Source: JBBDRJ01 sp963766295 | Lineage (GTDB): Bacteria > Actinomycetota > JAICYB01 | Assembly (NCBI GenBank): GCA_963766295.1 | Contig: CAVXYW010000002.1 | Coordinates: forward strand, 806,001-870,000 | Direction: 5' to 3' | Length of the DNA: 64,000 nucleotides | In this document: positions 17,245 through 25,790 of the stretch, piece by piece | How the letters are laid out: the number at the start of each line of letters is the position of its first letter | Position numbering within the stretch: position 1 is the stretch's first letter | The notes under the pieces: generated by a model | The model's input: only the letters and a program-made list of their open reading frames with translations | What the model was told of the DNA's origin: nothing | Database searches by the model: none | Translations under genes and position numbers: made by a program

Positions 17245-17802
17245 ATGCTCACCAACGAGATCCAGCTCAGCCGCACCCTGGTGGCCGTCTGGGCCTTGCC
17301 GGCGCTCGGCGCCCTGGTCGTCCTTTTGTTGGGCCGCGCCGGCGGAATCGCGTGGTGGAATCGCGCGCGAGGGGCCGTCCGCCTCTTGGCGATCGCCTAC
17401 TTCGTCGGCATCCTCGTGATCACGCTGTGGCCGCTGGAGTTCAACATCTCCTTGGATCGGATCCAGCTCGGCAATTGGGAACCGCTGCAAGGAACGCTGG
17501 GGTGGCTCCTCGACCCCGTCAACGACGTCCAAGCCCGATTCGGCGCCCGCGATGTCGTTGCCAACGTTGTTCTGTTCGCGCCGCTCGGTTTGCTTCTGCC
17601 CCTCTCTATGGATTCGAGAAGGAGCAGCATCCTCGCCTTCGTTGCGCTTTCGGCTTTGTCATTGATCCTCGAACTCGTCCAGGGCTTTGCCGTTCAGCAG
17701 CGAACCTTCGACATCGACGACGCGATCTCCGGCGCCATCGGAGCCCTGGGCGGCGCGATAGCGGCCGCGGTTGTGAAACCGATAGTCACGGCCAAGAACT
17801 GA
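17245..17802 (+). CDS. VanZ-like membrane protein
   Basis: The protein of about 185 residues has four to five hydrophobic helices and the VanZ pattern: DVVANVVLFAPLGLLLPL, SLILELVQGF, then RTFDIDDAISGAIGALGG with the conserved DIDD. VanZ relatives include a teicoplanin-resistance protein, and most others have no known role. I choose ATG 17245 (MLTNEIQLSR); the frame also opens at TTG 17155 directly after the Ku stop. It sits between Ku and LigD on the same strand, probably as a co-transcribed passenger. Confidence 0.75.
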   Translation: MLTNEIQLSRTLVAVWALPALGALVVLLLGRAGGIAWWNRARGAVRLLAIAYFVGILVITLWPLEFNISLDRIQLGNWEPLQGTLGWLLDPVNDVQARFGARDVVANVVLFAPLGLLLPLSMDSRRSSILAFVALSALSLILELVQGFAVQQRTFDIDDAISGAIGALGGAIAAAVVKPIVTAKN

Positions 17803-17829
17803 CGCAGACCGCGGCGTTATCGTCGGAAG

Positions 17830-19347
17830 ATGCCACGATCGAAAACTGGTGCGCGTAAGGCAAAGCCCACTTCCGACTACAACCGCAAGCGGAAGCTCGA
17901 CGAGACTCCCGAACCTGCTGCAAAATTCAAGGGCGACGTCGATCCCGGAAAGGCTCGCCCCGGCGAGTCGTTCGTCATCCACCAACACCACGCGACGAGA
18001 CTCCACTTCGATCTGCGACTCGAGTTGTTCAACGGAAAGACGCCGGTGCTCGTGTCGTGGGCCGTTCCCAAAGGACTGCCGCGCAATAAAGGGAAAGGCA
18101 CGCTCGCGATCCACGTCGAGGACCATCCCTTCGAGTACGGAAAGTTCTCAGGCTCCATCCCGAAAGGCAACTACGGCGGCGGAGAGGTTCGGATTTTCGA
18201 TTCCGGCACCTACGAGATGGTTGATCAGAAGGAAGGCAACCTCAGGTTCCGCCTCAACGGCGACAGATTGCAGGGGATCTACAGATTGGTTCGCACACGG
18301 ATCGAAGGCGGGAAGGAGCAGTGGCTGGCTTTCCTTTCCAAAGACGAACGTCCAGAACCCGACCCGCGGCCATCGCTTGCGCCGATGCTCGCAACACTCG
18401 TCACCGAGTCGTTCGACGACGACGACTGGGCCTTCGAACCGAAGTGGGACGGCGTCAGGACGATCGCCATCTGTGAAGAAGAGACGCAACTGATCTCGCG
18501 CAACAACCGAGACATCACCGTCGCTTATCCCGAGCTGCACGAGGCTCACAAGCAACTCGTCGCTCTTGACGCGATCATCGACGGCGAGATCGTCGCGTTC
18601 GAAGACGGAGCGCCGTCGTTCGAGAAGCTGCAGAGCCGGATGCATGTCCGTGGGCCGAGTGAGATCAAGCGGTTGATGAAGCTGATCCCCGTCGCCTACG
18701 TGGCCTTCGACATCCTTTATCTCGATGGACGCGACCTAACCCGGCATCCCTACAGCGAACGTCGCGAACTTCTCGAGCGAGCAATCGTGACCACTCCGTG
18801 GCTGCAGCTATCGCCGTCCATAAAAGGAGAAGGGGTGGCGCTGTTCGAGGCGGCCAGGGAGCAAGCGCTCGAAGGCATCGTCGCCAAGCGACTTTCGTCG
18901 ATCTACGAGGGCGGCCAGCGATCGAAGCACTGGCTCAAGGTCAAGACCACGTTCGAAGGCGACGTCATCATCGTCGGAACTACGAAAGGAGACGGCGCGC
19001 GATCGGGAACCATCGGTTCCCTGATCACGGCTGTGTACGACGGGAAACAGCTGCGTTATTCGGGGAGCGTCGGCACCGGCTTCACCGCGAAATCGCTCGA
19101 GGTGCTCATGAAGAAGATCCGTCCACTGCATACCGACAAGCCCCAGCTGCCGGCGGAAGATCTGAAGGGAAAACCAGCCCTCCGAAATGCCTACTGGCTC
19201 AAGCCGAAGCTCGTTGCCGCCGTAGAGTTCCGCCAGCTCACAGCGGCCGGCAAGCTCCGGGCCCCGTCCTTCAAGGGTCTTCGTCCGGACAAGTCCGCAG
19301 CCGAGTGCACGTATAAGGAACTCGTCAAGGCCGCCGGTTTGACCTAA
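17830..19347 (+). CDS. ligD: LigD-type ATP-dependent DNA ligase (phosphoesterase + ligase)
   Basis: The 505-residue protein joins an N-terminal 3'-phosphoesterase domain (about residues 25-175: FVIHQHHATRLHFDLRLE with the catalytic His/Asp, GNYGGGEVRIFDSGTY) to an ATP-dependent ligase (about 185-500). The ligase shows motif I EPKWDGVR with the adenylated Lys, motif IV-like EGIVAKRLSS and motif V-like HWLKVKT, then the OB-fold. The LigD polymerase/primase domain is absent, so gap filling would need another protein. With Ku copy 1 it forms a compact end-joining cluster. Start ATG 17830. Confidence 0.92.
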   Translation: MPRSKTGARKAKPTSDYNRKRKLDETPEPAAKFKGDVDPGKARPGESFVIHQHHATRLHFDLRLELFNGKTPVLVSWAVPKGLPRNKGKGTLAIHVEDHPFEYGKFSGSIPKGNYGGGEVRIFDSGTYEMVDQKEGNLRFRLNGDRLQGIYRLVRTRIEGGKEQWLAFLSKDERPEPDPRPSLAPMLATLVTESFDDDDWAFEPKWDGVRTIAICEEETQLISRNNRDITVAYPELHEAHKQLVALDAIIDGEIVAFEDGAPSFEKLQSRMHVRGPSEIKRLMKLIPVAYVAFDILYLDGRDLTRHPYSERRELLERAIVTTPWLQLSPSIKGEGVALFEAAREQALEGIVAKRLSSIYEGGQRSKHWLKVKTTFEGDVIIVGTTKGDGARSGTIGSLITAVYDGKQLRYSGSVGTGFTAKSLEVLMKKIRPLHTDKPQLPAEDLKGKPALRNAYWLKPKLVAAVEFRQLTAAGKLRAPSFKGLRPDKSAAECTYKELVKAAGLT

Positions 19348-19475
19348 TCCTCCCCGGCGAGCAGTGGTACTTTTGACGCCTCGGTTGAGCACACAGCCGC
19401 GCGGGATGGTCTCGTGGCTGGAGCAGCTCCCGGGGCTCTCTCGTTTAGTGGTCGCTATCGTGCGAAAGGCGATGG

Positions 19476-19877
19476 ATGGCGGTCAGGAGAGACGAAACGA
19501 GCTTCTCTTGGGCGGTCGATCCGACCGAGCCGATCTCGACGATCCGCTTCGCCGGTGACGTCGACCTTCGCGCCGAAGAGTCAACCGCGGCACTTCTGCG
19601 GTCCGTGCCGCCCTCGGCCACTGGTGTACTGCTCGACCTCGCCGGAGTGTCGTTCATCGACTCCTCAGGTCTTCGCAGTCTCGTCACGATCAAACAAGAG
19701 GTGGAGGAACGGGGGAGTCGCCTCTTTCTCACACGGCCCGCACCGCCGGTCACGCAACTTCTCGAGATCGCCGGCATGTCGACTTTTTTCGAGTTTGCCG
19801 ACGGACGCCGCAAGAGCTGGTGGTACGCGTTCAAGGAGGCTCGCGGGTGGAAGAAGCACGGTCTGGTTCGTCCATAG
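19476..19877 (+). CDS. STAS-domain anti-sigma factor antagonist
   Basis: The 133-residue protein is a single STAS domain (about residues 10-115). The conserved loop VSFIDSSGLRSLVTIK holds the Ser that partner kinases phosphorylate in SpoIIAA-like proteins. It would bind an anti-sigma kinase and release a sigma factor. Start ATG 19476. It lies next to a GAF-ANTAR protein and a histidine kinase, which fits a stress-signalling role. A second STAS protein lies at 30254. Confidence 0.85.
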   Translation: MAVRRDETSFSWAVDPTEPISTIRFAGDVDLRAEESTAALLRSVPPSATGVLLDLAGVSFIDSSGLRSLVTIKQEVEERGSRLFLTRPAPPVTQLLEIAGMSTFFEFADGRRKSWWYAFKEARGWKKHGLVRP

Positions 19878-19968
19878 AGAGCAGGAACGATCGCAAGAGG
19901 GTGTATGGTTCGGCTATCTGGCCTTAGCCACTCAGGGCCGTCTAAGCAGCCCCCGCTAGGAGGGCGTT

Positions 19969-20694
19969 TTGACGGACCAATCTGGCTCCATCCAGGGCGA
20001 TCTATCCGAGGGCCTTGCGCGGATCGCGGGACTTGTTCTGACCGAGGAAACACTTCACTCCGTCCTCGAACTGGTCGTCGCGCTGGCCAAGAGGACTATC
20101 GGTGGTGTCGATGGGTGCGGCGTCACCATGTTTCGCGACGGGAAGTTTTCCACCGCAGCGCACAGCGACGAGCTCGTCGTACTCATCGATGCAAAGCAGT
20201 ACGACCACGGCAGTGGTCCGTGTGTTTCTGCGATCGAGGAGGGCAAAAGGTTCCGCGTCAGCGACCTGGCCACGGATGGTCGCTGGGAGGCGTTCGCGAG
20301 GGACGCAACGGCCGCGGGTATAAGGAGCGTGTTGTCTGTCCCCTTCGTTCCCGTGGACGAACCTATAGGGGCCCTCAACATCTACTCGCGTGCCGTCGGA
20401 GCTTTCAGCGAGGCTCACGAAGAGTTGGCGACGCTACTCGCACAACAAGCCGGCGTCGTATTGGCGAATTCGCAGGCTTACGACGAACGCGAGGAAGTCA
20501 ACGAGCAGCTGCGGGAAGCGCTGCGATCCAGGGAGGTCATCGGCCAAGCCAAGGGCATCCTCATGCACAGAGATTCGATCAGCGGGGACGATGCTTTCAC
20601 AGTCCTGCGAAAGATCTCGCAGAACTCGAATCGCAAGCTGCGAGACGTAGCCGACGAGATCGTGACTTCCGTTGAATCAGGGATCAGGGAGTGA
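19969..20694 (+). CDS. GAF-ANTAR domain transcription antiterminator
   Basis: The 241-residue protein has an N-terminal GAF domain (about 15-165: GCGVTMFRDGKF, GPCVSAIEEGKRFRVSDL, SVLSVPFV) and a C-terminal ANTAR RNA-binding domain (about 178-235: LREALRSREVIGQAKGIL, then the conserved Ala/Phe-spaced helix). ANTAR dimers bind paired hairpins in mRNA leaders and prevent termination. The GAF domain replaces the usual receiver, so a small ligand or redox signal may control it. The start is TTG 19969 behind a GGAGGGC site. A PdtaS-like kinase lies 0.4 kb downstream. Confidence 0.9.
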   Translation: MTDQSGSIQGDLSEGLARIAGLVLTEETLHSVLELVVALAKRTIGGVDGCGVTMFRDGKFSTAAHSDELVVLIDAKQYDHGSGPCVSAIEEGKRFRVSDLATDGRWEAFARDATAAGIRSVLSVPFVPVDEPIGALNIYSRAVGAFSEAHEELATLLAQQAGVVLANSQAYDEREEVNEQLREALRSREVIGQAKGILMHRDSISGDDAFTVLRKISQNSNRKLRDVADEIVTSVESGIRE

Positions 20695-20941
20695 AGATGC
20701 TCATGGCCCACCTTCGGGACCAGGTGCCTTGGAGCGCGCGAGGGTAATCGCCGGATTGACTCATCGCGATCTTTGGTTCCGCTACCTGGGTCTCGGCGGC
20801 ATCCTCGCACCATCAGACGTGGAGCTTTGTGTCCGCGGCGGAGTCTCGCCGGACGATCGGGAGTACACGATCCTGGCCGCCGCGTTGAACGAGTGCCTTA
20901 GTGAGATCGGTCTGAACCACCCGGTGGAGTTTCCGACCTGA
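20672..20941 (+). CDS. Small hypothetical protein between ANTAR and kinase genes
   Basis: The conserved-looking part is about 70 residues: LTHRDLWFRYLGLGGIL followed by ELCVRGGVSPDDREYTILAAALNECL. The frame opens at TTG 20672, overlapping the ANTAR gene by 23 bases, but TTG 20729 (LERARVIAGLTHRD) is a plausible later start. No domain is recognised. The compact helical composition and the position in a signalling cluster suggest a small regulatory partner; this is inference. Confidence 0.6.
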   Translation: MNQGSGSEDAHGPPSGPGALERARVIAGLTHRDLWFRYLGLGGILAPSDVELCVRGGVSPDDREYTILAAALNECLSEIGLNHPVEFPT

Positions 20942-21060
20942 GGCCGGACGGCGCACGGGGACCCGTGGCTCGAGGCGTCGTCCGGCTCAGGTCTTAGCTT
21001 TCAGAGGGACGCGGTTCGCAATTAGCTATACCCACTAAGCGGTCAGGCTAGCCTTTAGCC

Positions 21061-22494
21061 ATGATCTCAACGCTCCTCGAGGAACTCTGCGCGCGTGCGG
21101 GCGGAATCGCCAAGCACGAGGTCGAGCACTTCCATCGCTTGATAACGGTCTGGCAGATGCTGGCCGACCTTTCCTTCGCCGATCTCCTCTTGCTTGCTCC
21201 TATGGAGGACGACCCGGACGAGAACTTCCTGACGCTGGCGCAGATGCGTCCGCTTACCGCCCAAACTCTTTACCCCGACGACCACGTCGGCACCGCACTC
21301 ATCGCCGAGTACGCACCCGAAGCGATCCGCGCCATGAAGACGGGGAAGCTGCAACAGGGCCGGGTCGACAGTCGTGGTGTCCACCGTGAAGCGACGCCGG
21401 TCCGCGTGAACGATCGTGTCGCGGCCGTGGTCGTCAGAGAAGGTATGCCCTTCGGTGGGCGCTCGGTAAGCGAGCTCGAAGAGGCGTACTCGACGTGCGC
21501 CGACGCGCTGTTCCGCATGATCTCCGAGGGCTCCTTTCCATATACAGGTATGGAGGCTTGGGAGCCGCCCCGTGTAGGTGAGGGAGTCATGGTCGTCGCC
21601 TCGACGGGCCAGATCGCCTTCGCATCACCAAACGCAGTTGCCGCAGGGCGACGCCTCAATGTCTACAGGCAACTGGTCGGTATGCATCTCGAGGATCTAA
21701 CCGGCGGCAATGCGTTGTGGAATGCGATCGACTCGGGTGTTCCTTACGAGGCCGAGGTCGAAATCGGAGGAGAGGTGATCAGCCGGCGTGTCGTCCCGTT
21801 CCGGATCAAAAAGCACAACGCGGGTGGGATGGTCCTGATCCAGGACGTCACCGAGCTGCGTCGCCGTGACCGCGAGCTCATGTACAAAGACGCCGTCATC
21901 CGCGAAATCCATCACCGAGTGAAGAACAACCTTCAGACGATCGCTTCGCTGCTGCGCCTGCAATCGCGGCGTCTGGATTCTGAGGAAGCGAAGGTGGCGC
22001 TGGACGAAAGCGTCACGCGCATCCGGACGATCGCTTTCGTCCACGAGACCTTGTCGCAGGCTTCGAGCGACCTGGTCGATTTCGACGAGGTGATCCGCGG
22101 AGTCATCCGAATGCTCGAAGACGCGCTTGGGTTGGTCGATGCCGGAGTGAAGACCGACGTGCAGGGCGAAGTAGGGGAGTTGCCGGCCGCCGTCGCTACT
22201 CCTTTGTCATTGGTGATGACGGAACTGGTTCAGAACGCTGCCGAGCACGCGTTCGATGGGAGCGGCGGGAACATCCGGATCACGCTGGAACGCCGCGACA
22301 ACATGGTGCACGGCGAGGTCGAGGACGACGGCGTCGGCATCGCTCCCGACTTCTCTTGGGACGGCAGCGGGCTCGGTCTACAGATCGTCCACCGGCTCGT
22401 GACCGATGAATTGAAAGGGACGATCGACCTGCATCGCGAGGGCGGGACGCGGATCGAGATCGACGTACCGCTGCCTGGCTATCCCATGCGGTAA
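21061..22494 (+). CDS. pdtaS: PdtaS-like sensor histidine kinase
   Basis: The 477-residue protein has an N-terminal GAF-like domain (about 1-150; the start LLEELCARAG and DLSFADLLLL is typical of mycobacterial PdtaS), a PAS domain (about 170-275), a HisKA_2 dimerisation/phosphoacceptor region (REIHHRVKNNLQTIASLLRL with the phospho-His) and an HATPase with ELVQNAAEHAF, DDGVGIAPDF and GSGLGLQIV. PdtaS phosphorylates the ANTAR response regulator PdtaR in mycobacteria; no PdtaR is in the window, but a GAF-ANTAR protein precedes it. There is no membrane helix, so it is a soluble kinase. Start ATG 21061. Confidence 0.92.
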   Translation: MISTLLEELCARAGGIAKHEVEHFHRLITVWQMLADLSFADLLLLAPMEDDPDENFLTLAQMRPLTAQTLYPDDHVGTALIAEYAPEAIRAMKTGKLQQGRVDSRGVHREATPVRVNDRVAAVVVREGMPFGGRSVSELEEAYSTCADALFRMISEGSFPYTGMEAWEPPRVGEGVMVVASTGQIAFASPNAVAAGRRLNVYRQLVGMHLEDLTGGNALWNAIDSGVPYEAEVEIGGEVISRRVVPFRIKKHNAGGMVLIQDVTELRRRDRELMYKDAVIREIHHRVKNNLQTIASLLRLQSRRLDSEEAKVALDESVTRIRTIAFVHETLSQASSDLVDFDEVIRGVIRMLEDALGLVDAGVKTDVQGEVGELPAAVATPLSLVMTELVQNAAEHAFDGSGGNIRITLERRDNMVHGEVEDDGVGIAPDFSWDGSGLGLQIVHRLVTDELKGTIDLHREGGTRIEIDVPLPGYPMR

Positions 22495-22583
22495 CGAGAT
22501 TGCCGGGCCAAAGCCTCGTTTCTTGCCGGTCGTTGTCTGCGGTGGGATGCTTTCTTCACCCCGATCGCGCAAGGAGGAGAACG

Positions 22584-23279
22584 GTGAGCAAGCGTCGCAT
22601 GGTGTCGTCCATAGCAATGACCGTGTTGCTTGTCGCTCTACCGTTTGTGGTCTCGCCGTCCGCTTCTGCAGCACCACTGACCCAGTGCAGTGCGACGAGC
22701 GTGACGCTGTTCATCTTTGCGCCCGGGTTTCAATTCCAGGACGCGACCTCGACGAACGGATCGGTGGTGCCCGATGCCGGCATCGTAATCGAAGGAACCG
22801 AACCGCAATTCGACGTCACCATCACGCCCAGTGGCACCCCGGGAAGCTCGCTGGTGACGCTGATGTTCACCTTCGACTCAGCCCCCGTCAATATTGTTTA
22901 CAACGTGATCGTCGGCTCGTCCTCTTCGAATTCTTTGAACGGTTCGTCGGGCGACGACATCATCTTTGGGTTCGGGGGGAACGATCGGATCCTGGCCAAC
23001 AACGGCGACGACATCGTCTGTGCAGGTGATGGGAGCGACTCACCGTCCGGAGGCCTGGGCGACGACCACATCCTCGGACAGAACGGCAACGACATCATGC
23101 TCGGTGGACCAGGTGACGACGTCCTGAGCGGCGAAGCTGGGAACGACCTCATGTTCGGTGATTACGGTGTCGACACGCTTGTGGGCGGTACTGGCGGCGA
23201 TGGCTTCCGTGGGGGGCCGGACACTGACTTCAACAACGACTTCAACCCCGGCGAGGGCGACACGACCGACGGCACCTAG
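22584..23279 (+). CDS. Secreted RTX-type calcium-binding repeat protein
   Basis: The 231-residue protein starts at GTG 22584 directly behind a perfect AAGGAGGAG site. It has a signal peptide (positively charged start, hydrophobic stretch, PSASAAP cleavage region), a short beta-rich part (about 30-110) and seven or so RTX-like nonapeptides (GGNDRILANNGDD, GLGDDHILGQNGNDI, GGPGDDVLSG, AGNDLMFGDYGVDTL). Such repeats form a calcium-stabilised beta-roll. The repeat region is nearly the same as that of the next gene. Function outside the cell is unknown; there is no catalytic domain. Confidence 0.82.
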   Translation: MSKRRMVSSIAMTVLLVALPFVVSPSASAAPLTQCSATSVTLFIFAPGFQFQDATSTNGSVVPDAGIVIEGTEPQFDVTITPSGTPGSSLVTLMFTFDSAPVNIVYNVIVGSSSSNSLNGSSGDDIIFGFGGNDRILANNGDDIVCAGDGSDSPSGGLGDDHILGQNGNDIMLGGPGDDVLSGEAGNDLMFGDYGVDTLVGGTGGDGFRGGPDTDFNNDFNPGEGDTTDGT

Positions 23280-23388
23280 GGTTCGCCCGCTCGAGGCAGA
23301 TGCATCAGCCGTAAGGCCCCTTGTAGCCCGCCGACTACGGTGACATGCTGGTGGACGGGCGCACATCCGATCCACAGGGAGGGTTCTC

Positions 23389-24768
23389 ATGATCCGCCGT
23401 CGAGCCGGCTGGCTGTCCCTAATAGCTCTCCTGGTTGGTGCCGTGTCTTTCGTGACTGCACCTTCTGCTGGCGCGGCAAGCCATCTCTTCACCTTCACCA
23501 GCGTGGAAGGGGCCTTTACCGTTCCCGGTGGGGTGACGAGCATCGACGTAACAGCGGTCGGTGGGGCTGGCGGAGCCCTCAGTGGCCCAGGCCTTGGCGG
23601 CCTCGCCGCGATAGTCACAGGCAGCATCGCCGTCACTCCCGGCCAGCAGCTTTTCGTTACGGTCGGCAGCGTGGGTTTTGACACGATTGACGGGGGTAAT
23701 GGTGGGGGATTCAACGGCGGAGGGGACGGTGGTGACAACACTCCGGGTGGTGGCGGCGCTTCGGACGTTCGCACATGCTCTGCGTTGTCGTGTCCGGGCG
23801 GAGATGTCGCGTCGCTCAATTCGCGATTGATCGTTGCCGCTGGCGGTGGCGGATCACGCGGAGCAGCTTTCGGCGGGAATGCCGGCGAAGCCGGCGGAGA
23901 CGGTCTTGGTCTTGCGGGCGGCGGTCAGCCCGGTACGGACATATCGGGAGGCGCGGGAGGAACCGGACCCTTACCCGGTGAGATGGGCGACCTCGGTCTC
24001 GGTGGTGATGGCGCGGGTGGTTTGGGTGCCGGCGGTGGCGGTGGGCTATACGGCGGAGGAGGAGGAGGAGCCACTCCTGCGTCCTCATCCGGCGGAGGCG
24101 GAGGCGGCGGATCCAATCTCGTCCCGCCCGGCGGCGACTTCTTCGGCCTGACCTCCATCGACCCGTTCATTCGCCTGAGTTGGAACAGCTGCTCGGCAAC
24201 CGGCGGAACGATCACACTTCCGGGTAGCGGACAGATCCTCTCAAGCTTTTCGAGCAATGAAGCCGTTGTGCCCGGCGAGAACATCACGTTCGGGGGCGTG
24301 AACACGAGCTCGACCATGTCCGTTGTTCCGGTGAGTGCCGGCAGCACTTCGATCACTATCAATCGTGACTCGAGCCCGCCCCTTGTGATCGGTGTGCGCG
24401 TGGGGAATGCGAGCAACAATTCCCTCAGCGGGACGTCCGGCCCCGACATCCTTTTCGGCTTCGGGGGAGCTGATCGTCTGCTCGGCAACGCCGGTGATGA
24501 CCTGATCTGCGGCGGCGAGGGCGGTGATTCCCCGTCGGGAGGGCTGGGCCACGACACGATCGACGGCCAGGGCGGCAACGACATCATGCTCGGCGGACCC
24601 GGCGACGACGATCTGTTGGGCGGACCCGGTAACGACCTGATGTTCGGTGACTATGGCTTCGACACGCTGACCGGAGGCACGGGTGCCGATGGCTTCCGCG
24701 GCGGGCCGGATATAGACATCTATGTCGGCTTCAATCCCGGCGAGGGTGACACGTCGGACGGCACGTAA
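23389..24768 (+). CDS. Secreted glycine-rich protein with RTX repeats
   Basis: The 459-residue protein starts at ATG 23389 behind CAGGGAGGG. After a signal peptide (LIALLVGAVSFVTAPSAGAAS) comes a glycine-rich domain (about 30-260) that begins FTFTSVEGAFTVPGGVTSI, as in Gly-rich cell-surface receptor-like domains. A beta-rich bridge (270-345) follows, and then the same RTX beta-roll as the upstream gene, ending in FNPGEGDTSDGT. The shared C-terminus marks a tandem duplication with exchange of the N-terminal domain. No anchor is seen, so it is probably released or held by calcium. Confidence 0.8.
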   Translation: MIRRRAGWLSLIALLVGAVSFVTAPSAGAASHLFTFTSVEGAFTVPGGVTSIDVTAVGGAGGALSGPGLGGLAAIVTGSIAVTPGQQLFVTVGSVGFDTIDGGNGGGFNGGGDGGDNTPGGGGASDVRTCSALSCPGGDVASLNSRLIVAAGGGGSRGAAFGGNAGEAGGDGLGLAGGGQPGTDISGGAGGTGPLPGEMGDLGLGGDGAGGLGAGGGGGLYGGGGGGATPASSSGGGGGGGSNLVPPGGDFFGLTSIDPFIRLSWNSCSATGGTITLPGSGQILSSFSSNEAVVPGENITFGGVNTSSTMSVVPVSAGSTSITINRDSSPPLVIGVRVGNASNNSLSGTSGPDILFGFGGADRLLGNAGDDLICGGEGGDSPSGGLGHDTIDGQGGNDIMLGGPGDDDLLGGPGNDLMFGDYGFDTLTGGTGADGFRGGPDIDIYVGFNPGEGDTSDGT

Positions 24769-24811
24769 CGACGTCCTCGCCACTTGGTCGTTGAGAGGTT
24801 AGCCTGAGGTC

Positions 24812-25003
24812 GTGGATCCCTTCGACCGGTTCGAGTTCAAGCGCCGCAAGGTCAATTTCAACGCCATCTTGGCCTTCGTGGTCGGGATCGTCCTGGCTTA
24901 TCTGCTGCAAGTGAAGGCGAACTTCGGGACGAGCACGATACTGACCGTTCTCATCGTGCTTGCCGTCGGCGGCCTCTGGTACCACATCCGCAAAGTCGTC
25001 TAG
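24812..25003 (+). CDS. Small two-helix membrane protein (63 aa)
   Basis: The 63-residue protein starts at GTG 24812. A charged start (DPFDRFEFKRRKVNF) precedes two hydrophobic segments (NAILAFVVGIVLAYLLQV and TILTVLIVLAVGGLWY). No family is recognised. Its stop overlaps the convergent pseudo-receiver stop by four bases (25000-25003). Confidence 0.6.
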   Translation: MDPFDRFEFKRRKVNFNAILAFVVGIVLAYLLQVKANFGTSTILTVLIVLAVGGLWYHIRKVV

Positions 25004-25374
25004 CCGACGCCGGCTCCCGCAAGTTCGGTAACGATCGCATCGACTTCCGCAGGGTCGACGGGCTTCGTTAGAAACGCGTCGCAGCGCGACCAGTTGGCGA
25101 GCCACGAATCGGCCTCGCGCTCGATGAGGACGACGATTTTCGGCTCGGTGATCTCACCGTTGTCGGCCATGCGCTTGAGCTCGTAGGACACAGCGAACCC
25201 GCCCTGGTGCCCCAGGCTCGACGCGACCACGACAACATCGGGTGACCTCGAGCGAGCCAGCGTGATGATGTGGTCCCCGTCGATGAAGGCGATGATCTCG
25301 CGATCTGGTCCGGTTAGGCCCGCGCGCAGGACCTCTAGCTCGTGCGGATCCTTGTCCGCGATGACCAGCAGCAC
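25000..25374 (-). CDS. Pseudo-receiver domain protein (response-regulator-like)
   Basis: About 124 residues form a CheY-like receiver: an early acidic cluster (VIADKDPHE), a central strand SPDVVVVASSLGHQGG, and the late Lys-Pro of FLTKPVD. The Asp that accepts phosphate should be the fifth residue after PD, but it is Ala here, so this is probably a pseudo-receiver. I place the start at GTG 25374, whose G is shared with the TAG stop of the zinc-ribbon gene; a longer frame from GTG 25410 overlaps that gene by 37 bases. No output domain is present. Confidence 0.7.
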   Translation of the reverse strand: MLLVIADKDPHELEVLRAGLTGPDREIIAFIDGDHIITLARSRSPDVVVVASSLGHQGGFAVSYELKRMADNGEITEPKIVVLIEREADSWLANWSRCDAFLTKPVDPAEVDAIVTELAGAGVG

Positions 25375-25712
25375 TACTTCTTGGCCTGCTCCGCCGGACG
25401 AGGCGGCCACCGCGACTCGTAGGGCTCCGCGATGAGTTTGTCCTGGGCTCCCAAGGCGTCGGTGACAGGATCGATCACCGATTCCGTTTCGATCTTGAAC
25501 CCGCCGGCGAGCTCGGCCAGCAGGGTGAGCTGACGGGTGAACTCTTTGCCGAGTCCGATGACTCGGTCCGCGGTCTCTACGAGCGTGCTCGCGTATTGGA
25601 AAGCGAGGACTTCGCCGCAGAAGGGACAGTAGCCCGACCGGCTCTCCGGGTCGGTGGCCATCGCGAGCGGAAAGGTCCGGTCGCAGTTGCGGCAGGTGAT
25701 CTTGATATCCAC
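25374..25712 (-). CDS. Zinc-ribbon hypothetical protein
   Basis: The 112-residue protein has an N-terminal zinc ribbon (CRNCDRTFPL and CPFCGEVLAF, two Cys-x-x-Cys pairs about 20 residues apart) followed by a helical part (DRVIGLGKEFTRQLTLLAEL) and a basic tail. The start GTG 25712 has GGAGGG upstream. It is coupled to the pseudo-receiver gene by a TAGTG overlap, so the two products may form a pair. It reads away from ftsH across a short shared promoter region. Function unknown. Confidence 0.65.
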   Translation of the reverse strand: MDIKITCRNCDRTFPLAMATDPESRSGYCPFCGEVLAFQYASTLVETADRVIGLGKEFTRQLTLLAELAGGFKIETESVIDPVTDALGAQDKLIAEPYESRWPPRPAEQAKK

Positions 25713-25790
25713 TTAACCCTCCGAGCTCGAAGTCGCCCCGACTTGGTTGGGCCCTATCTTAGGCGGTGCCGCGGATATGCTGGCCGTTCA

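Noticed and set aside
23040..24587. Long proline-rich open frames on the minus strand opposite the RTX genes
   Set aside because: They mirror the Gly/Asp-rich codons of the real genes, lack ribosome sites and show no domain.
25596..25790. Upstream extension of ftsH
   Set aside because: It is antisense to the zinc-ribbon gene and unlike any FtsH; GTG 25791 gives a standard N-terminus.
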